Origin: Gloeobacter morelensis MG652769
GTDB lineage: Bacteria > Cyanobacteriota > Cyanobacteriia > Gloeobacterales > Gloeobacteraceae
Direction: 5' to 3'
DNA length: 64,000 nt
Assembly (NCBI RefSeq): GCF_021018745.1
Contig: NZ_CP063845.1
Location: 3,906,001-3,970,000 of the forward strand
The notes beneath the pieces were generated by a model. That model made no database searches and was not told where the DNA came from. It saw only the letters and a program-made list of their open reading frames with translations. The position numbers were made by a program, and so were the translations under genes. Shown one piece after another: positions 11,068 to 19,695 of the stretch; within the stretch, counting starts at the first letter, position 1, and each line of letters opens with the position of its first letter.

Positions 11068-11177
11068 TACGAGTATCCTGGCCAGAGGTCGAAGCCACCG
11101 CGACTACGGACACTACTTTGACACATGCGGCAGGCTGCCAACCGAAAGCCTTCAAAAAGCTTCGCTCCCACCGAGTT

Positions 11178-11393
11178 TCAGGTGACGCAACGGACGCTGT
11201 GCCACAGCCCGTCTTCGTCTTTGCAGTAATAACAACCGTCCCACCAGGTGCAGGTGCACACATCGGTGGGCATTGACTCGTCCTGCTGCACCAGATCGAA
11301 TACTTCGTCCTTGCGATTGGCCGCCAGACCGGCAACGCGATCCAGGATTCTCTGCAATTCTTTCGAAACCGGTGGAGTGGTGGCGAGTGTCAT
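11178..11393 (-). CDS. Small Cys/Trp-rich C-terminal protein, unknown
   Basis: A 71-residue protein that I do not recognise. The first 45 residues are an ordinary helix-forming segment (VSKELQRILDRVAGLAANRK, then DEVFDLVQQ). The last 26 are dense in Cys and aromatics: CTCTWWDGCYYC, then LWHSVRCVT, giving five Cys, three Trp and two Tyr. This could be a small metal-binding knuckle or a ribosomally made peptide with leader and core. No double-Gly cleavage motif or modifying enzyme is obvious nearby; the divergent neighbour is a membrane methyltransferase-like gene. The ATG at 11393 was preferred to an upstream start because a GGGGG tract lies about eight bases before it. Confidence 0.6.
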   Translation of the reverse strand: MTLATTPPVSKELQRILDRVAGLAANRKDEVFDLVQQDESMPTDVCTCTWWDGCYYCKDEDGLWHSVRCVT

Positions 11394-11485
11394 AGGATAG
11401 ACCCCCAGTTTATGGTTGCTATAATCCAATGGATTATGCGGCCGCCCAGCGCCATGGCATTAGCGCTGTCATAATTTTAAACATA

Positions 11486-11950
11486 ATGTCGAACCATCAG
11501 CCGACCGCGGGTGTGCTTGCCCCGCCACCTTTGATTTTTGGGGCGGGTTTTGCCGTTGGGATGCTGCTGCAGTGGCTGGTGCCGCTGAGGGTCGAAATCG
11601 GGGCGGCACCCCCACTGGGGGGAGCGGGGGTGGTGCTGGGCGCGGGGCTTGCGTTGTGGAGTTTTCGGGAGCTGGCCCGGCGCAACACGCCGCTCAGCCC
11701 CTACGAGGCAACTACCAGTCTGGTCGAGGAGGGACCCTACCGCTTCAGCCGCAATCCGATCTATCTCGCTCTGGTGCTGGTGTACGCGGGTCTGGCGCTG
11801 TGGCTCGGTGCCCTCTGGCTGCTATTGGTACTGCCGGTGGTGCTGTGGATTATGGTCCGAGGCGTTATCGAACGCGAGGAAATCTATCTGGAGCGCCGCT
11901 TCGGGGAGGCTTACCGCCGCTACAAAGCGCGGGTGCGCCGCTGGATTTAG
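11486..11950 (+). CDS. Isoprenylcysteine/phospholipid methyltransferase-like membrane protein
   Basis: A 154-residue integral membrane protein with four likely helices and the conserved C-terminal motif of the ICMT/PEMT-like family: GPYRFSRNPIYLALVLVYAG, then VIEREEIYLERRFGEAYRRY. The R-x-P-x-Y and E-E..F-G-x-x-Y elements form the SAM-binding site in this family. The bacterial substrate is usually unknown (lipids, quinones or thiols). The start MSNHQPTAG at 11486 is chosen because the reading frame upstream is not protein-like. The gene is divergent from the Cys-rich small protein and 59 bases before the GH116 gene, whose transcription it may share. Confidence 0.8.
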   Translation: MSNHQPTAGVLAPPPLIFGAGFAVGMLLQWLVPLRVEIGAAPPLGGAGVVLGAGLALWSFRELARRNTPLSPYEATTSLVEEGPYRFSRNPIYLALVLVYAGLALWLGALWLLLVLPVVLWIMVRGVIEREEIYLERRFGEAYRRYKARVRRWI

Positions 11951-12009
11951 TCGAGCTGTCCCCGGATTGGGTTACTCTCTTGAGAGACAAAATCGGGTTG
12001 GTGTTGTCC

Positions 12010-14604
12010 ATGGGTGCTTACTCCCGCCGAAATTTTTTGCGCTCCGCCTTGCTTGCCGCCTCGCTGCCCCTGGCGCTTTCCCGGTCCGGCCGGGCGGCTC
12101 CGGCCGGTACGACCGCCACCCTCGCTGCTTTGCGCGCCGAGGTGCCCAAAACCAGCTGGACCTATCCCATCGGTCAGCCGATCGCGGATGCTTTCAAGGT
12201 GCGCTACCCGAGCAACATCGACGACGGTTACTGGCACGGCATGCCCCTGGGGGGCTTCGGTGCGGGCTGCATCGGCCGATCGCACCGCGGGGACTTTACC
12301 CTCTGGCACCTCGATAGCGGCGATCACTACTTTCGCTCCCAGCCGGTCTGTCAGTTTGCCCTTTTTGAGCAGAGCGCAGGGGCCAAACCGCGCGCGAAGG
12401 TGCTTTGTACCGAAAAACCCGCAGACGGCAGCCTGGGTGCCTGGGACTGGACCTATCCCAAAGGGGCCGGCACCTACGCAGCTCTCTATCCGCGCTCGTG
12501 GTTCACCTACGAGGGCTTTTTCAACAGCCACGTGCAGCTGAAGCAGTTCTCGCCCATCATCCCCAATAACTACCAGCAAACCAGTTACCCGGTGGCCGTC
12601 TTCGAGTGGACCGCCTTCAATCCGACCGACCAATCCATCACTCTGAGCATTCTGGTCAGCTGGGAAAACATGGTGGGCTGGTTCACCAACCAATTCAAAT
12701 CCAGAGCAGTGAAAGTGCGCGACGACGACACGCCCGTCTACGATTACGAACCGTACTGGGGCGAGAGCACCGGCAACTTTAATTCGGCGCGCGAGGAGGA
12801 CGCCTACCGGGGGCTGACGATGAGCCGCGCCTCGGGCTACACCGAACAGCAAAAGCCCGCCCCGGCCACCGCCGCCGTCAGCGAGCGTCCCTTTGTCAGC
12901 GCCGAAGGGGATGGCCAGTTCGTGATCGCGACCACCCGCGATCCCGGCGTCGAAGTCACTTACCACACCCGCTTCGATCCGACCGGCAACGGCCTGGAGG
13001 TCTGGCAGCCCTTCGCTACTACCGGCCGCCTCAGCGATCTGGTCTCGGTCCGGCCGGCGGCCAAGGGCGAGCGGCTCGCGGCGGCGATGGCGGTGCGCTT
13101 CACCCTCAAACCTGGCGAGCGCAAGGTGGTGCCGATGGCCCTCGCCTGGGATTTGCCGATCATGGAATTCGCCCAGGGGGTGCGCCGCTACCGCTACTAC
13201 ACCAAGCACTTCGACAAGAGCGGCCGCAACGCCTGGAAGATCGCCACCGAGGCTCTGGATAATTACGCCGACTGGGACCGGCAGATCCAGGAGTGGCAAA
13301 ACCCGGTCCTTGCCGATCCGAGCCTGCCGGACTGGTACAAGCAGGCGCTCTTTAACGAGCTGTACTATCTCACCAGCGGCGGCACCCTCTGGGAGAACGG
13401 CCCGGTGCCTGAAAAAATCACTTCCCTCGCCGATATCGCCAAAGCGCCCCCTGGCCAGGGCCGCTTCGCAGTCCTCGAATCGATCGACTACCGCTGGTAC
13501 GACTCGCTCGATGTCAGACTTTACGGGTCGTTTGCGCTGCTGATGAACTGGCCTGAGATCGACAAAGCGGTGCTCAGGTCCTACGCCGACGCCGTGCCCG
13601 ACGAGGACGATTCGACGCGCATTATCGGCTACACCAAAACCGTCGCCAAGCGCAAATCCCGCGACGCGCTGCCCCACGACCTGGGGGCTCCCAACGAAGA
13701 TCCGTGGATCAAGAACAACTACACCACCTACCAGGACTGCAACCTCTGGAAGGACCTGCCCTGCGACTTCGTACTGCAGGTCTACCGCGACTACGTCGAT
13801 ACCGGCAAACGCGATCTGGGTTTTGTGCGCTACTGCTGGCCCGCGTCCAAGGCGGCCCTGGTGCGCCTCAAGAGGACTTTTGACCAGGATGGGGACGGGT
13901 TTCCCGAAAACGGCGGCCCACCGGACTGCACCTATGACGCCTGGCCCCTCAAGGGGATCAGCGCCTACTGCGGCGGGCTGTGGCTTGCCGCATTGCTTGC
14001 CGCCGTCGAGATGGGCAAGCTCGTGGGCGACGCGGCGGCGGTTCAGCAGTTCGGCGCCTGGTATGCCCAGGCTCAGCCTCTGTACGAAAAGACCCTCTGG
14101 AACGGCCGCTACTACCGCATCGACAGCCAGAGCAAAAATTCCGAAGCGATCATGGCCGATCAGTTGTGCGGCGAATATTATGCCCAGGTGTGCAATCTCG
14201 CGGACATCGTGCCGGTGGCCCAGGCGCGCTCGGCGCTCGAAACGGTTTACCAAACCTGTTTTGTAAAATTTTATGGCGGGCGCTTCGGCTGCGCCAACGG
14301 CACCAACGCCGACGGATCTTTTATCGGCGACACCGAGCACCCCTCGGAAGTCTGGACCGGCATCAACTTTGGCCTCGCCGCCTTTATGATCCGCAACGGT
14401 ATGCGGCGCGAAGGGATGGCCATCGCCGAGGCGGTTGTCGCCAATGTCTACGGGGGCGGGTTGCAGTTTCGCACCCCCGAAGCGCTCACTCCGGCGCGCA
14501 CCTTTCGCGCCTGTATGTACCTGAGGCCGATGGCCATCTGGGCGATGCAACACAGCTTGAGCGCCCTCAAAAGCAGCAAATCCCCCACGGCGGGCAAGGT
14601 CTGA
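12010..14604 (+). CDS. Tat-exported GH116 beta-glucosidase (GBA2-like glucosylceramidase family)
   Basis: An 864-residue glycoside hydrolase. The N terminus has a twin-arginine signal peptide (SRRNFLRSALLAASLPLALS), so it is exported folded. Then follow the GH116 N-terminal beta domain (GYWHGMPLGGFGAGCIGRS) and the (alpha/alpha)6 catalytic domain. By position relative to human GBA2, the likely nucleophile is E462 in GGTLWENG and the acid/base D643 in TYDAW, followed by GISAYCGGLWLAA. GH116 enzymes cleave beta-glucosides, including glucosylceramides. The natural substrate in a cyanobacterium is unknown; an exopolysaccharide or plant/algal glycoside is possible. The ATG at 12010 is fixed by the Tat motif. 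Confidence 0.9.
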   Translation: MGAYSRRNFLRSALLAASLPLALSRSGRAAPAGTTATLAALRAEVPKTSWTYPIGQPIADAFKVRYPSNIDDGYWHGMPLGGFGAGCIGRSHRGDFTLWHLDSGDHYFRSQPVCQFALFEQSAGAKPRAKVLCTEKPADGSLGAWDWTYPKGAGTYAALYPRSWFTYEGFFNSHVQLKQFSPIIPNNYQQTSYPVAVFEWTAFNPTDQSITLSILVSWENMVGWFTNQFKSRAVKVRDDDTPVYDYEPYWGESTGNFNSAREEDAYRGLTMSRASGYTEQQKPAPATAAVSERPFVSAEGDGQFVIATTRDPGVEVTYHTRFDPTGNGLEVWQPFATTGRLSDLVSVRPAAKGERLAAAMAVRFTLKPGERKVVPMALAWDLPIMEFAQGVRRYRYYTKHFDKSGRNAWKIATEALDNYADWDRQIQEWQNPVLADPSLPDWYKQALFNELYYLTSGGTLWENGPVPEKITSLADIAKAPPGQGRFAVLESIDYRWYDSLDVRLYGSFALLMNWPEIDKAVLRSYADAVPDEDDSTRIIGYTKTVAKRKSRDALPHDLGAPNEDPWIKNNYTTYQDCNLWKDLPCDFVLQVYRDYVDTGKRDLGFVRYCWPASKAALVRLKRTFDQDGDGFPENGGPPDCTYDAWPLKGISAYCGGLWLAALLAAVEMGKLVGDAAAVQQFGAWYAQAQPLYEKTLWNGRYYRIDSQSKNSEAIMADQLCGEYYAQVCNLADIVPVAQARSALETVYQTCFVKFYGGRFGCANGTNADGSFIGDTEHPSEVWTGINFGLAAFMIRNGMRREGMAIAEAVVANVYGGGLQFRTPEALTPARTFRACMYLRPMAIWAMQHSLSALKSSKSPTAGKV

Positions 14605-14679
14605 CGCGCCGCGGGCGCAGTGCGCTAACCTGTGGCTAATGGCGCGCCGGGCACTTCCGCGCGGGGGAGTGGACAGCCT

Positions 14680-15663
14680 GTGGTCAAAAAGCGAATCGAC
14701 GAGCAGCTGTGGTTTCGAGCAGGCACCGGGCTGACGGCTACGGTGGGCCTGGGTCTATTGCTCAACTGGGCCGGGCCGTCGCTGGTCAAACTGCCGGTGG
14801 CGGGCCAGGTGTTTTTGCAACTGTGCCGGGTGGTCAATGCCACCTGCGAAGACGCCGACGGCGGTCTGCAGGCGAGTTCTCGGCCCGACCCAAAGCCGAC
14901 GGATCGCCTGGGGATTGTTCCGCCACCGCCGCCACCGCCCGAAGAGCACGAAGCGGATCTGGCCGCCCTGCAGTCCGACAGCCAGGGCAACAGCCTGGCG
15001 ACGGCCATCGCCATCGACAATCTTGACGGCAAACAGCCCCTGCGCGGCGAGACCAACCCCATCGATCGTCAGGATTTCTACCGCTTCACCCTGAACGGCC
15101 CCAGCACAGTGCAGGTGCTCGCGGACGGCACCGCCGCCGCCGCCGCCATCCTGGATGCGAGCGGCAAAGAGATCCTCACCGCCGAGCGCGGCCCCGCCGG
15201 TGTAGCCATCGACCGCAGTTTGAAGGCGGGCACCTACTATGCCTGGGTGCGCGGCAGCCGCAGGCGCGTGGGCACCTACAACCTGATGCTCACAGCAAGC
15301 GCGATCGACTCGCGGCCCAGCGACGATACGCTCAGCACCGCCACGCACGTCAGCATCTTGGGTGAGGCGCAAAACTTCAAAGACTGGGTGGGCAGCGCCG
15401 ACGAAGAAGATTTTTTTCGCTTCGAACTGGCTTCTGAGAGCCGCCTCAACCTGATGCTCGAAGGACGGGTAGCCCACGCTTCGCTGCTCGACCGCAATGG
15501 TGAACGCCTGGAGCGCAGCGACCGCACCGATTTTAGCGACACCCTGGGCCGCACCCTCGAAGCTGGGGTTTACTATCTGCACATCGAGCGCGATCCCCGC
15601 AAGGAAGGCGCTTATACTCTCAATCTTTCTGCCACTCAGGACGAAGCGGACGCCGAAAGCTGA
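14680..15663 (+). CDS. Exported or membrane-anchored protein with two PPC (pre-peptidase C-terminal) domains
   Basis: A 327-residue protein with an N-terminal hydrophobic segment (about residues 12-35, TGLTATVGLGLLLNWAGPSL), a Pro-rich linker with seven consecutive prolines, then two tandem beta-sandwich domains. Each has the PPC pattern: a phrase such as PIDRQDFYRFTLNGPSTVQV or SADEEDFFRFELASESRLNL, then LDASGKEIL or LDRNGERLE, then LKAGTYYAWV or LEAGVYYLHI. PPC domains are secreted beta domains often attached to proteases, but no catalytic domain is present, so a binding or scaffold role is likely. The GTG at 14680 is chosen for its GGGGGAG ribosome-binding site; an in-frame GTG at 14632 is the alternative. 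Confidence 0.78.
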   Translation: MVKKRIDEQLWFRAGTGLTATVGLGLLLNWAGPSLVKLPVAGQVFLQLCRVVNATCEDADGGLQASSRPDPKPTDRLGIVPPPPPPPEEHEADLAALQSDSQGNSLATAIAIDNLDGKQPLRGETNPIDRQDFYRFTLNGPSTVQVLADGTAAAAAILDASGKEILTAERGPAGVAIDRSLKAGTYYAWVRGSRRRVGTYNLMLTASAIDSRPSDDTLSTATHVSILGEAQNFKDWVGSADEEDFFRFELASESRLNLMLEGRVAHASLLDRNGERLERSDRTDFSDTLGRTLEAGVYYLHIERDPRKEGAYTLNLSATQDEADAES

Positions 15664-15888
15664 CGCAACCGGATCAGCCGCTTTCGGCGAAGCTGCACAG
15701 GGAAATTGACTGGTATTTTCGTCTCGGTCGATGCTGCCCTGATTTTGCTTGAGAAAGTAGCATTTCATACAGAACAGTTGTTTTACAGACATTTGGGCGG
15801 CAAACATACTTTATTGTAAAAAATTTATGTGCCGAACAAACAGCGAATGCGGTATGCTTTCCCAAGCCAAAATTTAGCAGGAGCGGGT

Positions 15889-17463
15889 ATGCAAAAAATA
15901 CACGGACCGTTCAGGGCAGCCCTGGGCGCGGTGAGCTGTGCATTGGTACTGACGCTGGCCGCCGGTATGGCCCGCGCCCAAGGGGTGAGCGACGTGTCGA
16001 CCGCCACGGTCGAACCTTTGGGTATGGTCGATGTGCGCTCCATTCCCGAACCCGAGGCGCGCGAAACGATCCGGATTATCCGCAGACCCCTTTCTAAACT
16101 TTCAGGCCAGAAACGTCCTGCCCCCCTCGCCACCGCCGACGTACCGTTTGCCAGCCAAGGTGAGGCGGCCGATCCGATTTCCGAGGCGGCGGCCAATTTG
16201 CTGTTCAACTTCGAAGGCATCGAAGCGTCCAACCTCGAACCGCCCGATCCGCACGTCGCAGTCGGCCCCAGCGAGGTATTGCTGGCCACCAACGCGGGCC
16301 TGCGGGTCTACAACAAAAGCGGCTCGCCCATCACCGGCCTGCTCAGCCCGAGCAGTTTCTTCGGGGTGCCGTCGCAATTTGAAATCCAGTCGGATCCGAA
16401 GGTACTCTACGACGCCGCCTCGGGGCGATTTTTTGCCGTCTGGATTGCCTTTGATCAGCAGGCCAACCTGGGCGCCTGGTTCGTGGCGGTCTCCACTTCT
16501 TCGAGCGCCTCGGGCACCTTCTTTCGCTACCAAATTAACGAGACGGGCAACCTGCCCGACTACCCGGGCCTGGGCATCTGCAGCGACAAACTGGTGATCA
16601 CCGCCAACGACTTTCGACCGGCGGGCTTCGGCGGTTTCAGCTTCACCGGGGCGGTGGCCGTGGCGCTCAACAAATCCCAACTGACCTCAGGCAGCAGCGT
16701 CTCGCTCAACCGCTTCGGCAATATTCAACTGAGCGGCGGTGCCGGTCAGGCCTTTACTATCCAGCCCGCCCAATCGCTGACCAGCACCAGCAGCTGCAAT
16801 ATGGTCAGCCTGCGCGGCACCAACGGCATCCAGCTCTACAAAATCAACGGCCTGCCCCCGAGCGCCACCCTCAGCACCTCCACCACCGTGCCGTCGCTGA
16901 CCACGGCCGTCACCACCCCGGTGGATGCGACCCAACCCGGCACCACCCGCCGGGTCGATACCGGCGACACCCGCCTGCTCGATGCCACCTACCGGGGAGT
17001 CAACGGCGGCAGCATCTGGACTTCATCGAACACCGGCTGCCGCTTCTCGGGCAGCTCGACTACCTTTACCTGCATCAACGTCGTCGAACTGTCGAATGTG
17101 GATGGGGGCTCCCCTTCGCGCCGCCAGCAGATCGTCTTCGGCGCCTCGGGGCTCTACTACTACTTCCCGGCCCTGCGCACCGACAGCGCCAACAACATGA
17201 CCGTCGTCTTTTCGCGCTCGGGCAGCTCCGAGTTTCCGGGCGTGCGCTACACCAGCCACCTCAATGCAGCCGCCCTCAATACGCTCGAATCGAGCGTCTC
17301 GCTCATCGGCGGCAGCGCCGCCTACACCGGCACCCGCTGGGGCGATTACTTCGGGGCCGCCCTCGACCCGACCGACAACCGCTCGATCTGGATCTACGGC
17401 GAGTACAAGCGCACCGGCTCCAGCCTCTGGCACACCCGCGTCGGTCAGACCCAGGTTCCCTAG
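15889..17463 (+). CDS. Exported protein, tandem paralogue 1, probable beta-propeller; carries the VDV-RPL motif
   Basis: A 524-residue protein with a clear signal peptide ending MARAQ (residue 31). Residues 40-68 form a motif shared with the next two exported proteins (VEPLGMVDVRSIPEP then RIIRRPL). The main body is mostly beta and homologous over its full length to the next gene, with PPDPHVAVGPSEVLLATNAG, then SDPKVLYDAASGRFFAVW, and near the end TGTRWGDYFGAALDPTDNRS. The repeated 'VGP', 'YD..SGRFFAVW' and 'WGDYFG' phrases suggest blades of a sialidase-like propeller, but no catalytic residues could be assigned. The ATG at 15889 has AGGAGCGGG just upstream. Function unknown. Confidence 0.8.
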   Translation: MQKIHGPFRAALGAVSCALVLTLAAGMARAQGVSDVSTATVEPLGMVDVRSIPEPEARETIRIIRRPLSKLSGQKRPAPLATADVPFASQGEAADPISEAAANLLFNFEGIEASNLEPPDPHVAVGPSEVLLATNAGLRVYNKSGSPITGLLSPSSFFGVPSQFEIQSDPKVLYDAASGRFFAVWIAFDQQANLGAWFVAVSTSSSASGTFFRYQINETGNLPDYPGLGICSDKLVITANDFRPAGFGGFSFTGAVAVALNKSQLTSGSSVSLNRFGNIQLSGGAGQAFTIQPAQSLTSTSSCNMVSLRGTNGIQLYKINGLPPSATLSTSTTVPSLTTAVTTPVDATQPGTTRRVDTGDTRLLDATYRGVNGGSIWTSSNTGCRFSGSSTTFTCINVVELSNVDGGSPSRRQQIVFGASGLYYYFPALRTDSANNMTVVFSRSGSSEFPGVRYTSHLNAAALNTLESSVSLIGGSAAYTGTRWGDYFGAALDPTDNRSIWIYGEYKRTGSSLWHTRVGQTQVP

Positions 17464-17669
17464 CCGGCGGTTCATCACCCGCAGCGGAACTTCAGGGTCG
17501 GCCGTGGGTGATGTACAGCAATAATTATTCACAAAGGTTCCTCCAGGCCCGGAGCCTCTATTTGTGTGTCACTATTGGACCTGCTGAATTGCGGCAGGAG
17601 CATGCACCGTTATTTTGGGGATCGAGATACTGTATGCTCACCCACGTAAATCTCTGGTCAGGTATGGGT

Positions 17670-19232
17670 ATGCAAAAATACATGCGAAGGTGTGCGACAT
17701 CACTGACAGCTGCAGCAGCGGCAGCCGTCATGACGTTCGCCGGTGCTTCGGCTGAGGCGCAGACCGCTGCTGAGGGGACCACCGCCAGCGTGGAGCCCCT
17801 GGGTCTGGTCGATGTGCGCGATCTGCCGACGCCGCGGGAGCGCACCCAGGTGCGGGTCATCCGCAGGCCGCTCGCGCGTTTTCCTGAGCCCGCCGTCAAG
17901 CCCCTGGCTGCCAGCGATGCCGTCCTGGGTGCCGCCGATGCGGTCGAGCCGGCAAGCGAAGCCGCCGCCAACTTAATCGAGAGCTTCGAGGGAATCTCCG
18001 CTTCAGGTATCGAACCGCCCGATCCCCATATCGCCGTGGGGCCGAGCGACGTGCTGCTGGCCACCAACGCGGCCTTGCGGGTCTACAGCAAAAGCGGCTC
18101 GCCTTTGAGCGGCCTCATCGACCCGAGCAGTTTCTTTCTAGTGCCACCGCAGTTCGAGATCCAATCGGATCCGAAGGTGCTCTACGACGCCCGTTCGGGG
18201 CGATTTTTTGCCGTCTGGATTGCCTTCGACCAGCAGGCGAATGTCGGAGCCTGGTTTGTGGCGGTCTCCACCTCCTCGAGCGCCAACGGCACCTACTTTG
18301 TCTATCAGGTCACCGAAAACGGCAATTTGCCCGACTACCCGGGCCTGGGCGTCTGCAACGACAAGCTGGTGATTACCGCCAACGACTTTCGCTTGCTGGG
18401 CGGGTTCACCTTTGTCTACAACGGCGCAGTCGCCGTTGCCCTCAATAAATCCCAACTGACCGCCGGAGCGACGACCTCCTTCAACCGCTTCGGCAACATT
18501 CAGCTGAGCGGCGGCGCCGGTCAGGCCTTCACCATCCAGCCGGTGCATTCGCTCACCGGCACCAACACCTGCAACATGGTCACCTTGCGGGGCAACAACG
18601 GCATCCAGCTCTACAAAATCGGCGGTCTGCCCCCGAGCGCCACTTTGACGACGGTGAGCACCGTTCCGGCTTTGCCCGCGCCGGTTTCCACTCCGCCTGA
18701 CGCTGTGCAGCAGGGCACTTCCGTCCGCATCGACACCCTCGACACGCGGCTGCTCGATGCCACCTTGCGCGGGGCAAACGGCGGCAGTATCTGGACCGCC
18801 TCGACCACCGGCTGCCGCTTCTCGGGCAGTTCGACCACCTTCGCCTGCATCAACGTCGTCGAAATCGCCAACGTCAGCACCACCCCGACGTTGCGCCAGC
18901 AAATCGTCTTCGGAGCGCCGGGTTCGTACTATTACATTCCGGCTCTACGCACCGACAGCACCAACAACATGACCGTTGTCTTCGGCCGTTCGAGCAGTTC
19001 CGAGTTTCCGAGCGCGCGCTACACCAGCCGCCTCAACTCGGCACCCCTGGGGGTGCTTGAATCGAGCAAACTGCTCGTCTCAGGCAGCGCCCCCTACACC
19101 GGTACGCGCTGGGGCGACTACTTCGGGGCCGCCCTCGGTCCCGACAACCGCTCGATCTGGATCTATGGCGAGTACAAGCGCACCGGCTCCGGTTTCTGGC
19201 AGACCTTCGTCGGCCAGACCCAGGTTCCCTAG
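17670..19232 (+). CDS. Exported protein, tandem paralogue 2, probable beta-propeller; carries the VDV-RPL motif
   Basis: A 520-residue paralogue of the preceding gene, alike along the whole length and ending in the same phrase (VGQTQVP), so the two arose by tandem duplication. The signal peptide ends ASAEAQ at residue 31. The shared motif again occupies residues 40-68 (VEPLGLVDVRDLPTP then RVIRRPL). The body has PPDPHIAVGPSDVLLATNAA and TGTRWGDYFGAALGPDNRS. The start ATG at 17670 is chosen by alignment with the paralogue (both begin MQK). A strong terminator follows the gene at 19257-19296. The role is unknown; secreted adhesin, scaffold or carbohydrate-binding functions are possible. Confidence 0.8.
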   Translation: MQKYMRRCATSLTAAAAAAVMTFAGASAEAQTAAEGTTASVEPLGLVDVRDLPTPRERTQVRVIRRPLARFPEPAVKPLAASDAVLGAADAVEPASEAAANLIESFEGISASGIEPPDPHIAVGPSDVLLATNAALRVYSKSGSPLSGLIDPSSFFLVPPQFEIQSDPKVLYDARSGRFFAVWIAFDQQANVGAWFVAVSTSSSANGTYFVYQVTENGNLPDYPGLGVCNDKLVITANDFRLLGGFTFVYNGAVAVALNKSQLTAGATTSFNRFGNIQLSGGAGQAFTIQPVHSLTGTNTCNMVTLRGNNGIQLYKIGGLPPSATLTTVSTVPALPAPVSTPPDAVQQGTSVRIDTLDTRLLDATLRGANGGSIWTASTTGCRFSGSSTTFACINVVEIANVSTTPTLRQQIVFGAPGSYYYIPALRTDSTNNMTVVFGRSSSSEFPSARYTSRLNSAPLGVLESSKLLVSGSAPYTGTRWGDYFGAALGPDNRSIWIYGEYKRTGSGFWQTFVGQTQVP

Positions 19233-19256
19233 CCCAAAGAGCAACTGGGAATCGCT

Positions 19257-19296
19257 GCGGCGGACGAACGGCTGTTCGTCCGCCGCTTGTTTTTTT
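19257..19296 (+). terminator. Rho-independent terminator after the paralogue pair
   Basis: Perfect 13-bp stem (arms 19257-19269 and 19274-19286, sequence GCGGCGGACGAAC and its complement), four-base loop GGCT, followed by TTGTTTTTTT. It ends transcription of the 17670 gene and separates it from the small lipoprotein gene. Confidence 0.93.
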
Positions 19297-19334
19297 GCAC
19301 GACAATGGGGATCGTCACCAGAAAGCAGCTATCT

Positions 19335-19616
19335 ATGGGTCGAATCTCCTTTTCTCTGGCCGGTTGGACCGCCGTTGCCGCCGTTGTTGGCGCTCAACTG
19401 GCCGCCTGTGCCCAGACGCCCACGCCGGGCGAGGCCGGCAGCGTCGCACCGGCAGGCACCGTCGATGTGCAACAGCTGCCCCCCCCGCCAAAGCCGGACG
19501 GCGTCAAAGTCATCCACAGGCCGCTGCCGCAGCCCGGCACTCCGAGCCAACCGCAAACGCCGCCCCCCGGCAGCGAAGACAAAGCGGCAGCCCCGGAGCA
19601 ACCGCCGAGGCCATGA
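19335..19616 (+). CDS. Small Pro-rich lipoprotein carrying the same VDV-RPL motif (third tandem member)
   Basis: A 93-residue protein. The N terminus is a signal peptide with a lipobox-like LAAC (Cys25), so it is probably lipid-anchored, and the rest is Pro-rich and likely disordered. Residues 36-64 align without gaps to residues 40-68 of the two upstream exported proteins: VAPAGTVDVQQLPPP then KVIHRPL. It lacks the large beta domain, so it is either a minimal form of the family or a partner that uses the same segment. The ATG at 19335 is fixed by the signal peptide. It lies beyond a terminator, so it has its own promoter. Unknown function. Confidence 0.7.
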   Translation: MGRISFSLAGWTAVAAVVGAQLAACAQTPTPGEAGSVAPAGTVDVQQLPPPPKPDGVKVIHRPLPQPGTPSQPQTPPPGSEDKAAAPEQPPRP

Positions 19617-19695
19617 ACAAAAGTGCTCAAATGTAAAGTCTTGTAAAACAAACAGGACAACTGTACATTGATCAATAGACTTGCGCTCAATTGAA

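Noticed and set aside
11947-14553. 868-codon open frame on the minus strand
   Set aside because: It is exactly antisense to the GH116 gene, has no recognisable domain and the amino-acid mix typical of GC-rich shadow frames.
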